The notes beneath the pieces were generated by a model. The model worked only from the letters and a program-made list of their open reading frames with translations, did not search any database and had not been told where the DNA came from. A DNA stretch of 64,000 nucleotides. Source: Crossaster papposus. Its lineage: Eukaryota > Echinodermata > Asteroidea > Velatida > Solasteridae. The position numbers and the translations under genes are program-made. Below, one piece after another: positions 44,440-60,288 of this stretch. The number at the start of each line of letters is the position of its first letter. The stretch's first letter is position 1. The DNA is taken from positions 1,077,937-1,141,936 of the forward strand of contig JBAIAA010000784.1 in NCBI GenBank assembly GCA_037893245.1. Direction: 5' to 3'.

Positions 44440-45300
44440 TACTACATATGTAAGATTTGGTCTACAATCGGCATATCCCTACTACTACATATTTAAGATT
44501 TGGTCTACAATCGGCATATCCCTACTACTACATATTTAAGATTTGGTCTACAATCGGCATATCCCGCCTACTACATATTTAAGATTTGGTCTACAATCGG
44601 CATATCCCTACTACTACATATTTAAGATTTGGTCTACAATCGGCATATCCCTACTACTACATATTTAAGATTTGGTCTACAATCGGCATATCCCTACTAC
44701 TACATATTTAAGATTTGGTCTACAATTGGCATATCCCTACTACTACATATTTAAGATTTGGTCTACAATCGGCATATCCCTACTACTACATATTTAAGAT
44801 TTGGTCTACAATCGGCATATCCCTACTACTACATATTTAAGATTTGGTCTACAATCGGCATATCCCTACTACTACATATGTAAGATTTGGTCTACAATCG
44901 GCATATCCCTACTACTACATATTTAAGATTTGGTCTACAATCGGCATATCCCTACTACTACATATTTAAGATTTGGTCTACAATCGGCATATCCCGCCTA
45001 CTACATATTTAAGATTTGGTCTACAATCGGCATATCCCTACTACTACTACATATTTAAGATTTGGTCTACAATCGGCATATCCCTACTACTACATATTTA
45101 AGATTTGGTCTACAATCGGCATATCCCTACTACTACATATTTAAGATTTGGTCTACAATCGGCATATCCCTACTACTACATATTTAAGATTTGGTCTACA
45201 ATCGGCATATCCCTACTACTACATATTTAAGATTTGGTCTACAATCGGCATATCCCTACTACTACATATTTAAGATTTGGTCTACAATCGGCATATCCCT
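44440..45300. repeat. 430-bp (10-monomer) duplication within the satellite
   Basis: CATATGTAAG occurs at 44446 and 44876, and the rare CCCGCCTA variant at 44564 and 44994, both exactly 430 bp apart. This is a local two-copy block of ten monomers. Confidence 0.8.
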
Positions 45301-46476
45301 ACTACTACATATTTAAGATTTGGTCTACAATCGGCATATCCCTACTACTACATATTTAAGATTTGGTCTACAATCGGCATATCCCTACTACTACATATTT
45401 AAGATTTGGTCTACAATCGGCATATCCCTACTACTACATATTTAAGATTTGGTCTACAATCGGCATATCCCTACTACTACATATTTAAGATTTGGTCTAC
45501 AATCGGCATATCCCTACTACTACATATTTAAGATTTGGTCTACAATCGGCATATCCCTACTACTACATATTTAAGATTTGGTCTACAATCGGCATATCCC
45601 TACTACTACATATTTAAGATTTGGTCTACAATCGGCATATCCCTACTACTACATATTTAAGATTTGGTCTACAATCGACATATCCCTACTACTACATATT
45701 TAAGATTTGGTCTACAATCGGCATATCCCTACTACTACATATTTAAGATTTGGTCTACAATCGGCATATCCCTACTACTACATATTTAAGATTTGGTCTA
45801 CAATCGGCATATCCCTACTACTACATATTTAAGATTTGGTCTACAATCGGCATATCCCTACTACTACATATTTAAGATTTGGTCTACAATCGGCATATCC
45901 CTACTACTACATATTTAAGATTTGGTCTACAATCGGCATATCCCTACTACTACATATTTAAGATTTGGTCTACAATCGGCATATCCCTACTACTACATAT
46001 TTAAGATTTGGTCTACAATCGGCATATCCCTACTACTACATATTTAAGATTTGGTCTACAATCGGCATATCCCTACTACTACATATTTAAAATTTGGTCT
46101 ACAATCGACATATCCCTACTACTACATATTTAAGATTTGGTCTACAATCGGCATATCCCTACTACTACATATTTAAGATTTGGTCTACAATCGGCATATC
46201 CCTACTACTACATATTTAAGATTTGGTCTACAATCGGCATATCCCTACTACTACATATTTAAGATTTGGTCTACAATCGGCATATCCCTACTACTACATA
46301 TTTAAGATTTGGTCTACAATCGGCAAATCCCTACTACTACATATTTAAGATTTGGTCTACAATCGGCATATCCCTACTACTACATATTTAAGATTTGGTC
46401 TACAATCGGCATATCCCTACTACTACATATTTAAGATTTGGTCTACCATCGGCATATCCCTACTACTACATATTTA

Positions 46477-46587
46477 ACTCGAGGGCTTGTTCCCACATCA
46501 GGTGTTTATTTCTACTGCACACTTCTTTCCCTGTACATAATAATAAATGTGAGTTTGTTTTGTTATCAGATCAAATTGACTTTTTTA
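46477..46587. repeat. 111-bp spacer, copy 3
   Basis: Same module, 4021 bp after copy 2 (91 monomers, minus two CTA losses and plus one gain). Confidence 0.9.
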
Positions 46588-47963
46588 AGATTTGGTCTAC
46601 AAACGGCATATCCCTACTACTACATATTTAATATTTGGTCTACAATCGGCATATCCCTACTACTACATATTTAAGATTTGGTCTACAATCGGCATATCCC
46701 TACTACTACATATTTAAGATTTGGTCTACAATCGGCATATCCCTACTACTACATGTTTAAGATTTGGTCTACAATCGGCATATCCCTACTACTACATATT
46801 TAAGATTTGGTCTACAATCGGCATACCCCTACTACTACATATTTAAGATTTGGTCTACAATCGGCATATCCCTACTACTACATATTTAAGATTTGGTCTA
46901 CAATCGGCATATCCCTACTACTACAGATTTAAGATTTGGTCTACAATTGTCATATCCCTACTACTACATATTTAAGATTTGGTCTACAATCGGCATATCC
47001 CTACTACTACATATTTAAGATTTGGTCTACAATCGGCATATCCCTACTACTACATATTTAAAATTTGGTCTACAATCGGCATATCCCTACTACTACATAT
47101 TTAAGATTTGGTCTACAATCGGCATATCCCTACTACTACATATTTAAGATTTGGTCTACAATCGACATATCCCTACTACTACATATTTAAGATTTGGTCT
47201 ACAATCGGCATATCCCTACTACTACATATTTAAGATTTGGTCTACAATCGGCATATCCCTACTACTACATATTTAAGATTTGGTCTACAATCGGCATATC
47301 CCTACTACTACATATTTAAGATTTGGTCTACAATCGGCATATCCCTACTACTACATATTTAAGATTTGGTCTACAATCGGCATATCCCTACTACTACATA
47401 TTTAAGATTTGGTCTACAATCGGCATATCCCTACTACTACATATTTAAGATTTGGTCTACAATCGGCATATCCCTACTACTACATATTTAAGATTTGGTC
47501 TACAATCGGCATATCCCTACTACTACATATTTAAGATTTGGTCTACAATCGGCATATCCCTACTACTACATATTTAAGATTTGGTCTACAATCGGCATAT
47601 CCCTACTACTACATATTTAAGATTTGGTCTACAATCGGCATATCCCTACTACTACATATTTAAGATTTGGTCTACAATCGGCATATCCCTACTACTACAT
47701 ATTTAAGATTTGGTCTACAATCGGCATATCCCTACTACTACATATTTAAGATTTGGTCTACAATCGGCATATCCCTACTACTACATATTTAAGATTTGGT
47801 CTACAATCGGCATATCCCTACTACTACATATTTAAGATTTGGTCTACAATCGGCATATCCCTACTACTACATATTTAAGATTTGGTCTACAATCGGCATA
47901 TCCCTACTACTACATATTTAAGATTTGGTCTACCATCGGCATATCCCTACTACTACATATTTA

Positions 47964-48074
47964 ACTCGAGGGCTTGTTCCCACATCAGGTGTTTATTTCT
48001 ACTGCACACTTCTTTCCCTGTACATAATAATAAATGTGAGTTTGTTTTGTTATCAGATCAAATTGACTTTTTTA
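47964..48074. repeat. 111-bp spacer, copy 4
   Basis: Same module, 1487 bp after copy 3 (exactly 32 monomers). The two monomers after the first flanking one both start AATATTTGG here. Confidence 0.9.
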
Positions 48075-48399
48075 AGATTTGGTCTACAAACGGCATATCC
48101 CTACTACTACATATTTAATATTTGGTCTACAATCGGCATATCCCTACTACTACATATTTAATATTTGGTCTACAATCGGCATATCCCTACTACTACATGT
48201 TTAAGATTTGGTCTACAATCGGCATATCCCTACTACTACATATTTAAGATTTGGTCTACAATCGGCATACCCCTACTACTACATATTTAAGATTTGGTCT
48301 ACAATCGGCATATCCCTACTACTACATATTTAAGATTTGGTCTACAATCGGCATATCCCTACTACTACAGATTTAAGATTTGGTCTACAATTGTCATAT

Positions 48400-51300
48400 C
48401 CCTACTACTACATATTTAAGATTTGGTCTACAATCGGCATATCCCTACTACTACATATTTAAGATTTGGTCTACAATCGACATATCCCTACTACTACATA
48501 TTTAAGATTTGGTCTACAATCGGCATATCCCTACTACTACATATTTAAGATTTGGTCTACAATCGGCATATCCCTACTACTACATATTTAAGATTTGGTC
48601 TACAATCGGCATATCCCTACTACTACATATTTAAGATTTGGTCTACAATCGGCATATCCCTACTACTACATATATAAGATTTGGTCTACAATCGGCATAT
48701 CCCTACTACTACATATTTAAGATTTGGTCTACAATCGGCATATCCCTACTACTACATATTTAAGATTTGGTCTACAATCGGCATATCCCTACTACTACAT
48801 ATTTAAGATTTGGTCTACAATCGGCATATCCCTACTACTACATATTTGAGATTTGGTCTACAATCGGCATATCCCTACTACTACATATTTAAGATTTGGT
48901 CTACAATCGGCATATCCCTACTACTACATATTTAAGATTTGGTCTACAATCGGCATATCCCTACTACTACATATTTAAGATTTGGTCTACAATCGGCATA
49001 TCCCTACTACTACATATTTAAGATTTGGTCTACAATCGGCATATCCCTACTACTACATATTTAAGATTTGGTCTACAATCGGCATATCCCTACTACTACA
49101 TATTTAAGATTTGGTCTACAATCGGCATATCCCTACTACTACATATTTAAGATTTGGTCTACAATCGACATATCCCTACTACTACATATTTAAGATTTGG
49201 TCTACAATCGGCATATCCCTACTACTACATATTTAAGATTTGGTCTACAATCGGCATATCCCTATTACTACATATTTAAGATTTGGTCTACAATCGGCAT
49301 ATCCCTACTACTACATATTTAAGATTTGGTCTACAATCGGCATATCCCTACTACTACATATGTAAGATTTGGTCTACAATCGGCATATCCCTACTACTAC
49401 ATATTTAAGATTTGGTCTACAATCGGCATATCCCTACTACTACATATTTAAGATTTGGTCTACAATCGGCATATCCCGCCTACTACATATTTAAGATTTG
49501 GTCTACAATCGGCATATCCCTACTACTACATATTTAAGATTTGGTCTACAATCGGCATATCCCTACTACTACATATTTAAGATTTGGTCTACAATCGGCA
49601 TATCCCTACTACTACATATTTAAGATTTGGTCTACAATCGGCATATCCCTACTACTACATATTTAAGATTTGGTCTACAATCGCCATATCCCTACTACTA
49701 CATATTTAAGATTTGGTCTACAATCGGCATATCCCTACTACTACATATTTAAGATTTGGTCTACAATCGGCATATCCCTACTACTACATATTTAAGATTT
49801 GGTCTACAATCGGCATATCCCTACTACTACATATTTAAGATTTGGTCTACAATCGACATATCCCTACTACTACATATTTAAGATTTGGTATACAATCGGC
49901 ATATCCCTACTACTACATATTTAAGATTTGGTCTACAATCGGCATATCCCTACTACTACATATTTAAGATTTGGTCTACAATCGGCATATCCCTACTACT
50001 ACATATTTAAGATTTGGTCTACAATCGGCATATCCCTACTACTACATATTTAAGATTTGGTCTACAATCGGCATATCCCTACTACTACATATTTAAGATT
50101 TGGTCTACAATCGGCATATCCCTACTACTACATATTTAAGATTTGGTCTACAATCGGCATATCCCTACTACTACATATTTAAGATTTGGTCTACAATCGG
50201 CATATCCCTACTACTACATATTTAAGATTTGGTCTACAATCGGCATATCCCTACTACTACATATTTAAGATTTGGTCTACAATCGGCATATCCCTACTAC
50301 TACATATTTAAGATTTGGTCTACAATCGGCATATCCCTACTACTACATATTTAAGATTTGGTCTACAATCGGCATATCCCTACTACTACATATTTAAGAT
50401 TTGGTCTACAATCGGCATATCCCTACTACTACATATTTAAGATTTGGTCTACAATCGGCATATCCCTACTACTACATATTTAAGATTTGGTCTACAATCG
50501 GCATATCCCTACTACTACATATTTAAGATTTGGTCTACAATCGGCATATCCCTACTACTACATATTTAAGATTTGGTCTACAATCGGCATATCTCTACTA
50601 CTACATATTTAAGATTTGGTCTACAATCGGCATATCCCTACTACTACATATTTAAGATTTGGTCTACAATCGGCATATCCCTACTACTACATATTTAAGA
50701 TTTGGTCTACAATCGGCATATCCCTACTACTACTACATATTTAAGATTTGGTCTACAATCGGCATATCCCTACTACTACATGTTTAAGATTTGGTCTACA
50801 ATCGGCATATCCCTACTACTACATATTTAAGATTTGGTCTACAATCGGCATACCCCTACTACTACATATTTAAGATTTGGTCTACAATCGGCATATCCCT
50901 ACTACTACATATTTAAGATTTGGTCTACAATCGGCATATCCCTACTACTACATATTTAAGATTTGGTCTACAATCGGCATATCCCTACTACTACATATTT
51001 AAGATTTGGTCTACAATCGGCATATCCCTACTACTACATATTTAAGATTTGGTCTACAATCGGCATATCCCTACTACTACATATATAAGATTTGGTCTAC
51101 AATCGGCATATCCCTACTACTACATATTTAAGATTTGGTCTACAATCGGCATATCCCTACTACTACATATTTAAGATTTGGTCTACAATCGGCATATCCC
51201 TACTACTACATATTTAAGATTTGGTCTACAATCGGCATATCCCTACTACTACATATTTGAGATTTGGTCTACAATCGGCATATCCCTACTACTACATATT

Positions 51301-54300
51301 TAAGATTTGGTCTACAATCGGCATATCCCTACTACTACATATTTAAGATTTGGTCTACAATCGGCATATCCCTACTACTACATATTTAAGATTTGGTCTA
51401 CAATCGGCATATCCCTACTACTACATATTTAAGATTTGGTCTACAATCGGCATATCCCTACTACTACATATTTAAGATTTGGTCTACAATCGGCATATCC
51501 CTACTACTACATATTTAAGATTTGGTCTACAATCGGCATATCCCTACTACTACATATTTAAGATTTGGTCTACAATCGACATATCCCTACTACTACATAT
51601 TTAAGATTTGGTCTACAATCGGCATATCCCTACTACTACATATTTAAGATTTGGTCTACAATCGGCATATCCCTACTACTACATATTTAAGATTTGGTCT
51701 ACAATCGGCATATCCCTATTACTACATATTTAAGATTTGGTCTACAATCGGCATATCCCTACTACTACATATTTAAGATTTGGTCTACAATCGGCATATC
51801 CCTACTACTACATATGTAAGATTTGGTCTACAATCGGCATATCCCTACTACTACATATTTAAGATTTGGTCTACAATCGGCATATCCCTACTACTACATA
51901 TTTAAGATTTGGTCTACAATCGGCATATCCCGCCTACTACATTTTTAAGATTTGGTCTACAATCGGCATATCCCTACTACTACATATTTAAGATTTGGTC
52001 TACAATCGGCATATCCCTACTACTACATATTTAAGATTTGGTCTACAATCGGCATATCCCTACTACTACATATTTAAGATTTGGTCTACAATCGGCATAT
52101 CCCTACTACTACATATTTAAGATTTGGTCTACAATCGCCATATCCCTACTACTACATATTTAAGATTTGGTCTACAATCGGCATATCCCTACTACCACAT
52201 ATTTAAGATTTGGTCTACAATCGGCATATCCCTACTACTACATATTTAAGATTTGGTCTACAATCGGCATATCCCTACTACTACATATTTAAGATTTGGT
52301 CTACAATCGACATATCCCTACTACTACATATTTAAGATTTGGTCTACAATCGGCATATCCCTACTACTACATATTTAAGATTTGGTCTACAATCGGCATA
52401 TCCCTACTACTACATATTTAAGATTTGGTCTACAATCGGCATATCCCTACTACTACATATTTAAGATTTGGTCTACAATCGGCATATCCCTACTACTACA
52501 GATTTAAGATTTGGTCTACAATTGTCATATCCCTACTACTACATATTTAAGATTTGGTCTACAATCGGCATATCCCTACTACTACATATTTAAGATTTGG
52601 TCTACAATCGGCATATCCCTACTACTACATATTTAAAATTTGGTCTACAATCGGCATATCCCTACTACTACATATTTAAGATTTGGTCTACAATCGGCAT
52701 ATCCCTACTACTACATATTTAAGATTTGGTCTACAATCGACATATCCCTACTACTACATATTTAAGATTTGGTCTACAATCGGCATATCCCTACTACTAC
52801 ATATTTAAGATTTGGTCTACAATCGGCATATCCCTACTACTACATATTTAAGATTTGGTCTACAATCGGCATATCCCTACTACTACATATTTAAGATTTG
52901 GTCTACAATCGGCATATCCCTACTACTACATATATAAGATTTGGTCTACAATCGGCATATCCCTACTACTACATATTTAAGATTTGGTCTACAATCGGCA
53001 TATCCCTACTACTACATATTTAAGATTTGGTCTACAATCGGCATATCCCTACTACTACATATTTAAGATTTGGTCTACAATCGGCATATCCCTACTACTA
53101 CATATTTGAGATTTGGTCTACAATCGGCATATCCCTACTACTACATATTTAAGATTTGGTCTACAATCGGCATATCCCTACTACTACATATTTAAGATTT
53201 GGTCTACAATCGGCATATCCCTACTACTACATATTTAAGATTTGGTCTACAATCGGCATATCCCTACTACTACATATTTAAGATTTGGTCTACAATCGGC
53301 ATATCCCTACTACTACATATTTAAGATTTGGTCTACAATCGGCATATCCCTACTACTACATATTTAAGATTTGGTCTACAATCGGCATATCCCTACTACT
53401 ACATATTTAAGATTTGGTCTACAATCGACATATCCCTACTACTACATATTTAAGATTTGGTCTACAATCGGCATATCCCTACTACTACATATTTAAGATT
53501 TGGTCTACAATCGGCATATCCCTACTACTACATATTTAAGATTTGGTCTACAATCGGCATATCCCTATTACTACATATTTAAGATTTGGTCTACAATCGG
53601 CATATCCCTACTACTACATATTTAAGATTTGGTCTACTATCGGCATATCCCTACTACTACATATGTAAGATTTGGTCTACAATCGGCATATCCCTACTAC
53701 TACATATTTAAGATTTGGTCTACAATCGGCATATCCCTACTACTACATACTACTACATATTTAAGATTTGGTCTACAATCGGCATATCCCGCCTACTACA
53801 TATTTAAGATTTGGTCTACAATCGGCATATCCCTACTACTACATATTTAAGATTTGGTCTACAATCGGCATATCCCTACTACTACATATTTAAGATTTGG
53901 TCTACAATCGGCATATCCCTACTACTACATATTTAAGATTTGGTCTACAATCGGCATATCCCTACTACTACATATTTAAGATTTGGTCTACAATCGCCAT
54001 ATCCCTACTACTACATATTTAAGATTTGGTCTACAATCGGCATATCCCTACTACTACATATTTAAGATTTGGTCTACAATCGGCATATCCCTACTACTAC
54101 ATATTTAAGATTTGGTCTACAATCGACATATCCCTACTACTACATATTTAAGATTTGGTATACAATCGGCATATCCCTACTACTACATATTTAAGATTTG
54201 GTCTACAATCGGCATATCCCTACTACTACATATTTAAGATTTGGTCTACAATCGGCATATCCCTACTACTACATATTTAAGATTTGGTCTACAATCGGCA

Positions 54301-57000
54301 TATCCCTACTACTACATATTTAAGATTTGGTCTACAATCGGCATATCCCTACTACTACATATTTAAGATTTGGTCTACAATCGGCATATCCCTACTACTA
54401 CATATTTAAGATTTGGTCTACAATCGGCATATCCCTACTACTACATATTTAAGATTTGGTCTACAATCGGCATATCCCTACTACTACATATTTAAGATTT
54501 GGTCTACAATCGGCATATCCCTACTACTACATATTTAAGATTTGGTCTACAATCGGCATATCCCTACTACTACATATTTAAGATTTGGTCTACAATCGGC
54601 ATATCCCTACTACTACATATTTAAGATTTGGTCTACAATCGGCATATCCCTACTACTACATATTTAAGATTTGGTCTACAATCGGCATATCCCTACTACT
54701 ACATATTTAAGATTTGGTCTACAATCGGCATATCCCTACTACTACATATTTAAGATTTGGTCTACAATCGGCATATCCCTACTACTACATATTTAAGATT
54801 TGGTCTACAATCGGCATATCCCTACTACTACATATTTAAGATTTGGTCTACAATCGGCATATCCCTACTACTACATATTTAAGATTTGGTCTACAATCGG
54901 CATATCCCTACTACTACATATTTAAGATTTGGTCTACAATCGGCATATCCCTACTACTACATATTTAAGATTTGGTCTACAATCGGCATATCCCTACTAC
55001 TACTACATATTTAAGATTTGGTCTACAATCGGCATATCCCTACTACTACATGTTTAAGATTTGGTCTACAATCGGCATATCCCTACTACTACATATTTAA
55101 GATTTGGTCTACAATCGGCATACCCCTACTACTACATATTTAAGATTTGGTCTACAATCGGCATATCCCTACTACTACATATTTAAGATTTGGTCTACAA
55201 TCGGCATATCCCTACTACTACATATTTAAGATTTGGTCTACAATCGGCATATCCCTACTACTACATATTTAAGATTTGGTCTACAATCGGCATATCCCTA
55301 CTACTACATATTTAAGATTTGGTCTACAATCGGCATATCCCTACTACTACATATATAAGATTTGGTCTACAATCGGCATATCCCTACTACTACATATTTA
55401 AGATTTGGTCTACAATCGGCATATCCCTACTACTACATATTTAAGATTTGGTCTACAATCGGCATATCCCTACTACTACATATTTAAGATTTGGTCTACA
55501 ATCGGCATATCCCTACTACTACATATTTGAGATTTGGTCTACAATCGGCATATCCCTACTACTACATATTTAAGATTTGGTCTACAATCGGCATATCCCT
55601 ACTACTACATATTTAAGATTTGGTCTACAATCGGCATATCCCTACTACTACATATTTAAGATTTGGTCTACAATCGGCATATCCCTACTACTACATATTT
55701 AAGATTTGGTCTACAATCGGCATATCCCTACTACTACATATTTAAGATTTGGTCTACAATCGGCATATCCCTACTACTACATATTTAAGATTTGGTCTAC
55801 AATCGGCATATCCCTACTACTACATATTTAAGATTTGGTCTACAATCGACATATCCCTACTACTACATATTTAAGATTTGGTCTACAATCGGCATATCCC
55901 TACTACTACATATTTAAGATTTGGTCTACAATCGGCATATCCCTACTACTACATATTTAAGATTTGGTCTACAATCGGCATATCCCTATTACTACATATT
56001 TAAGATTTGGTCTACAATCGGCATATCCCTACTACTACATATTTAAGATTTGGTCTACAATCGGCATATCCCTACTACTACATATGTAAGATTTGGTCTA
56101 CAATCGGCATATCCCTACTACTACATATTTAAGATTTGGTCTACAATCGGCATATCCCTACTACTACATATTTAAGATTTGGTCTACAATCGGCATATCC
56201 CGCCTACTACATATTTAAGATTTGGTCTACAATCGGCATATCCCTACTACTACATATTTAAGATTTGGTCTACAATCGGCATATCCCTACTACTACATAT
56301 TTAAGATTTGGTCTACAATCGGCATATCCCTACTACTACATATTTAAGATTTGGTCTACAATCGGCATATCCCTACTACTACATATTTAAGATTTGGTCT
56401 ACAATCGCCATATCCCTACTACTACATATTTAAGATTTGGTCTACAATCGGCATATCCCTACTACCACATATTTAAGATTTGGTCTACAATCGGCATATC
56501 CCTACTACTACATATTTAAGATTTGGTCTACAATCGGCATATCCCTACTACTACATATTTAAGATTTGGTCTACAATCGACATATCCCTACTACTACATA
56601 TTTAAGATTTGGTCTACAATCGGCATATCCCTACTACTACATATTTAAGATTTGGTCTACAATCGGCATATCCCTACTACTACATATTTAAGATTTGGTC
56701 TACAATCGGCATATCCCTACTACTACATATTTAAGATTTGGTCTACAATCGGCATATCCCTACTACTACATATTTAAGATTTGGTCTACAATCGGCATAT
56801 CCCTACTACTACATATTTAAGATTTGGTCTACAATCGGCATATCCCTACTACTACATATTTAAGATTTGGTCTACAATCGGCATATCCCTACTACTACAT
56901 ATTTAAGATTTGGTCTACAATCGGCATATCCCTACTACTACATATTTAAGATTTGGTCTACAATCGGCATATCCCTACTACTACATATTTAAGATTTGGT
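48400..57000. repeat. 4.27-kb (99-monomer) higher-order duplication within the satellite
   Basis: Rare markers recur at 4270 bp: GGTATACAATC (49887 and 54157), a four-CTA monomer (50721 and 54991), CATATATAAG (51081 and 55351) and CCCGCCTA (51929 and 56199). Further markers recur at 4260 bp (48671 and 52931). The 10-bp difference is explained by the extra TACTACTACA near 53745. The block is therefore a tandem pair of about 99 monomers. Confidence 0.85.
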
Positions 57001-58189
57001 CTACAATCGGCATATCCCTACTACTACATATTTAAGATTTGGTCTACAATCGACATATCCCTACTACTACATATTTAAGATTTGGTCTACAATCGGCATA
57101 TCCCTACTACTACATATTTAAGATTTGGTCTACAATCGGCATATCCCTACTACTACATATTTAAGATTTGGTCTACAATCGGCATATCCCTACTACTACA
57201 TATTTAAGATTTGGTCTACAATCGGCATATCCCTACTACTACATATTTAAAATTTGGTCTACAATCGGCATATCCCTACTACTACATATTTAAGATTTGG
57301 TCTACAATCGGCATATCCCTACTACTACATATTTAAGATTTGGTCTACAATCGGCATATCCCTACTACTACATATTTAAGATTTGGTCTACAATCGGCAT
57401 ATCCCTACTACTACATATTTAAGATTTGGTCTACAATCGGCATATCCCTACTACTACATATTTAAGATTTGGTCTACAATCGGCATATCCCTACTACTAC
57501 ATATTTAAGATTTGGTCTACAATCGGCATATCCCTACTACTACATATTTAGGATTTGGTCTACAATCGGCATATCCCTACTACTACATATTTAATATTTG
57601 GTCTACAATCGGCATATCCCTACTACTACATATTTAAGATTTGGTCTACAATCGGCATATCCCTACTACTACATATTTAAGATTTGGTCTACAATCGGCA
57701 TATCCCTACTACTACATATTTAAGATTTGGTCTACAATCGGCATATCCCTACTACTACATATTTAAGATTTGGTCTACAATCGGCATATCCCTACTACTA
57801 CATATTTAAGATTTGGTCTACAATCGGCATATCCCTACTACTACATATTTAAGATTTGGTCTACAATCGGCATATCCCTACTACTACATATTTCAGATTT
57901 GGTCTACAATCGGCATATCCCTACTACATATTTAAGATTTGGTCTACAATCGGCATATCCCTACTACATATTTAAGATTTGGTCTACAATCGGCATATCC
58001 CTACTACTACATATTTAAGATTTGGTCTACAATCGGCATATCCCTACTACTACATATTTAAGATTTGGTCTACAATCGGCATATCCCTACTACTACATAT
58101 TTAAGATTTGGTCTACAATCGGCATATCCCTACTACTACATATTTAAGATTTGGTCTACCATCGGCATATCCCTACTACTACATATTTA

Positions 58190-58300
58190 ACTCGAGGGCT
58201 TGTTCCCACATCAGGTGTTTATTTCTACTGCACACTTCTTTCCCTGTACATAATAATAAATGTGAGTTTGTTTTGTTATCAGATCAAATTGACTTTTTTA
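58190..58300. repeat. 111-bp spacer, copy 5
   Basis: Same module, 10226 bp after copy 4. From here the following monomer begins AATATTTGGTCTACAAACGG, a change shared with copies 6 and 7. Confidence 0.9.
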
Positions 58301-59163
58301 ATATTTGGTCTACAAACGGCATATCCCTACTACTACATATTTAATATTTGGTCTACAATCGGCATATCCCTACTACTACATATTTAAGATTTGGTCTACA
58401 ATCGGCATATCCCTACTACTACATATTTAAGATTTGGTCTACAATCGGCATATCCCTACTACTACTACATATGTAAGATTTGGTCTACAATCGGCATATC
58501 CCTACTACTACATATTTAAGATTTGGTCTACAATCGGCATATCCCTACTACTACATATTTAAGATTTGGTCTACAATCGGCATATCCCTACTACTACATA
58601 TTTAAGATTTGGTCTACAATCGGCATATCCCTACTACTACATATTTAAGATTTGGTCTACAATCGGCATATCCCTACTACTACATATTTAAGATTTGGTC
58701 TACAATCGGCATATCCCTACTACTACATATTTAAGATTTGGTCTACAATCGGCATATCCCTACTACTACATGTTTAAGATTTGGTCTACAATTGGCATAT
58801 CCCTACTACTACATATTTAAGATTTGGTCTACAATCGGCATACCCCTACTACTACATATTTAAGATTTGGTCTACAATCGGCATATCCCTACTACTACAT
58901 ATTTAAGATTTGGTCTACAATCGGCATATCCCTACTACTACATATTTAAAATTTGGTCTACAATCGGCATATCCCTACTACTACATATTTAAGATTTGGT
59001 CTACAATCGGCATATCCCTACTACTACATATTTAAGATTTGGTCTACAATCGGCATATCCCTACTACTACATATTTAAGATTTGGTCTACAATCGGCATA
59101 TCCCTACTACTACATATTTAAGATTTGGTCTACCATCGGCATATCCCTACTACTACATATTTA

Positions 59164-59274
59164 ACTCGAGGGCTTGTTCCCACATCAGGTGTTTATTTCT
59201 ACTGCACACTTCTTTCCCTGTACATAATAATAAATGTGAGTTTGTTTTGTTATCAGATCAAATTGACTTTTTTA
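59164..59274. repeat. 111-bp spacer, copy 6
   Basis: Same subtype as copy 5, 974 bp further on (20 monomers plus one CTA). Confidence 0.9.
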
Positions 59275-60177
59275 ATATTTGGTCTACAAACGGCATATCC
59301 CTACTACTACATATTTAATATTTGGTCTACAATCGGCATATCCCTACTACTACATATTTAAGATTTGGTCTACAATCGGCATATCCCTACTACTACATAT
59401 TTAAGATTTGGTCTACAATCGGCATATCCCTACTACTACATATTTAAGATTTGGTCTACAATCGGCATATCCCTACTACTACATATTTAAGATTTGGTCT
59501 ACAATCGGCATATCCCTACTACTACATATTTAAGATTTGGTCTACAATCGGCATATCCCTACTACTACATATTTAAGATTTGGTCTACAATCGGCATATC
59601 CCTACTACTACATATTTAAGATTTGGTCTACAATCGGCATATCCCTACTACTACATATTTAAGATTTGGTCTACAATCGGCATATCCCTACTACTACATA
59701 TTTAAGATTTGGTCTACAATCGGCATATCCCTACTACTACATATTTAAGATTTGGTCTACAATCGGCATATCCCTACTACTACATGTTTAAGATTTGGTC
59801 TACAATTGGCATATCCCTACTACTACATATTTAAGATTTGGTCTACAATCGGCATACCCCTACTACTACATATTTAAGATTTGGTCTACAATCGGCATAT
59901 CCCTACTACTACATATTTAAGATTTGGTCTACAATCGGCATATCCCTACTACTACATATTTAAAATTTGGTCTACAATCGGCATATCCCTACTACTACAT
60001 ATTTAAGATTTGGTCTACAATCGGCATATCCCTACTACTACATATTTAAGATTTGGTCTACAATCGGCATATCCCTACTACTACATATTTAAGATTTGGT
60101 CTACAATCGGCATATCCCTACTACTACATATTTAAGATTTGGTCTACCATCGGCATATCCCTACTACTACATATTTA

Positions 60178-60288
60178 ACTCGAGGGCTTGTTCCCACATC
60201 AGGTGTTTATTTCTACTGCACACTTCTTTCCCTGTACATAATAATAAATGTGAGTTTGTTTTGTTATCAGATCAAATTGACTTTTTTA
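60178..60288. repeat. 111-bp spacer, copy 7
   Basis: Same subtype as copy 5, 1014 bp after copy 6 (exactly 21 monomers). Confidence 0.9.

Larger units (their letters stand above)
40198..44700. repeat. 2.26-kb higher-order duplication within the satellite
   Basis: Spacer copies 1 and 2 and the variant monomers after them (CATGTTT, CATACCCC, CAGATTT, TTTGAG, TTTTAG, TTTCAG, and two monomers with only two CTA) recur in the same order at 2255-2258 bp. That places the second block at about 42456-44700. Confidence 0.8.
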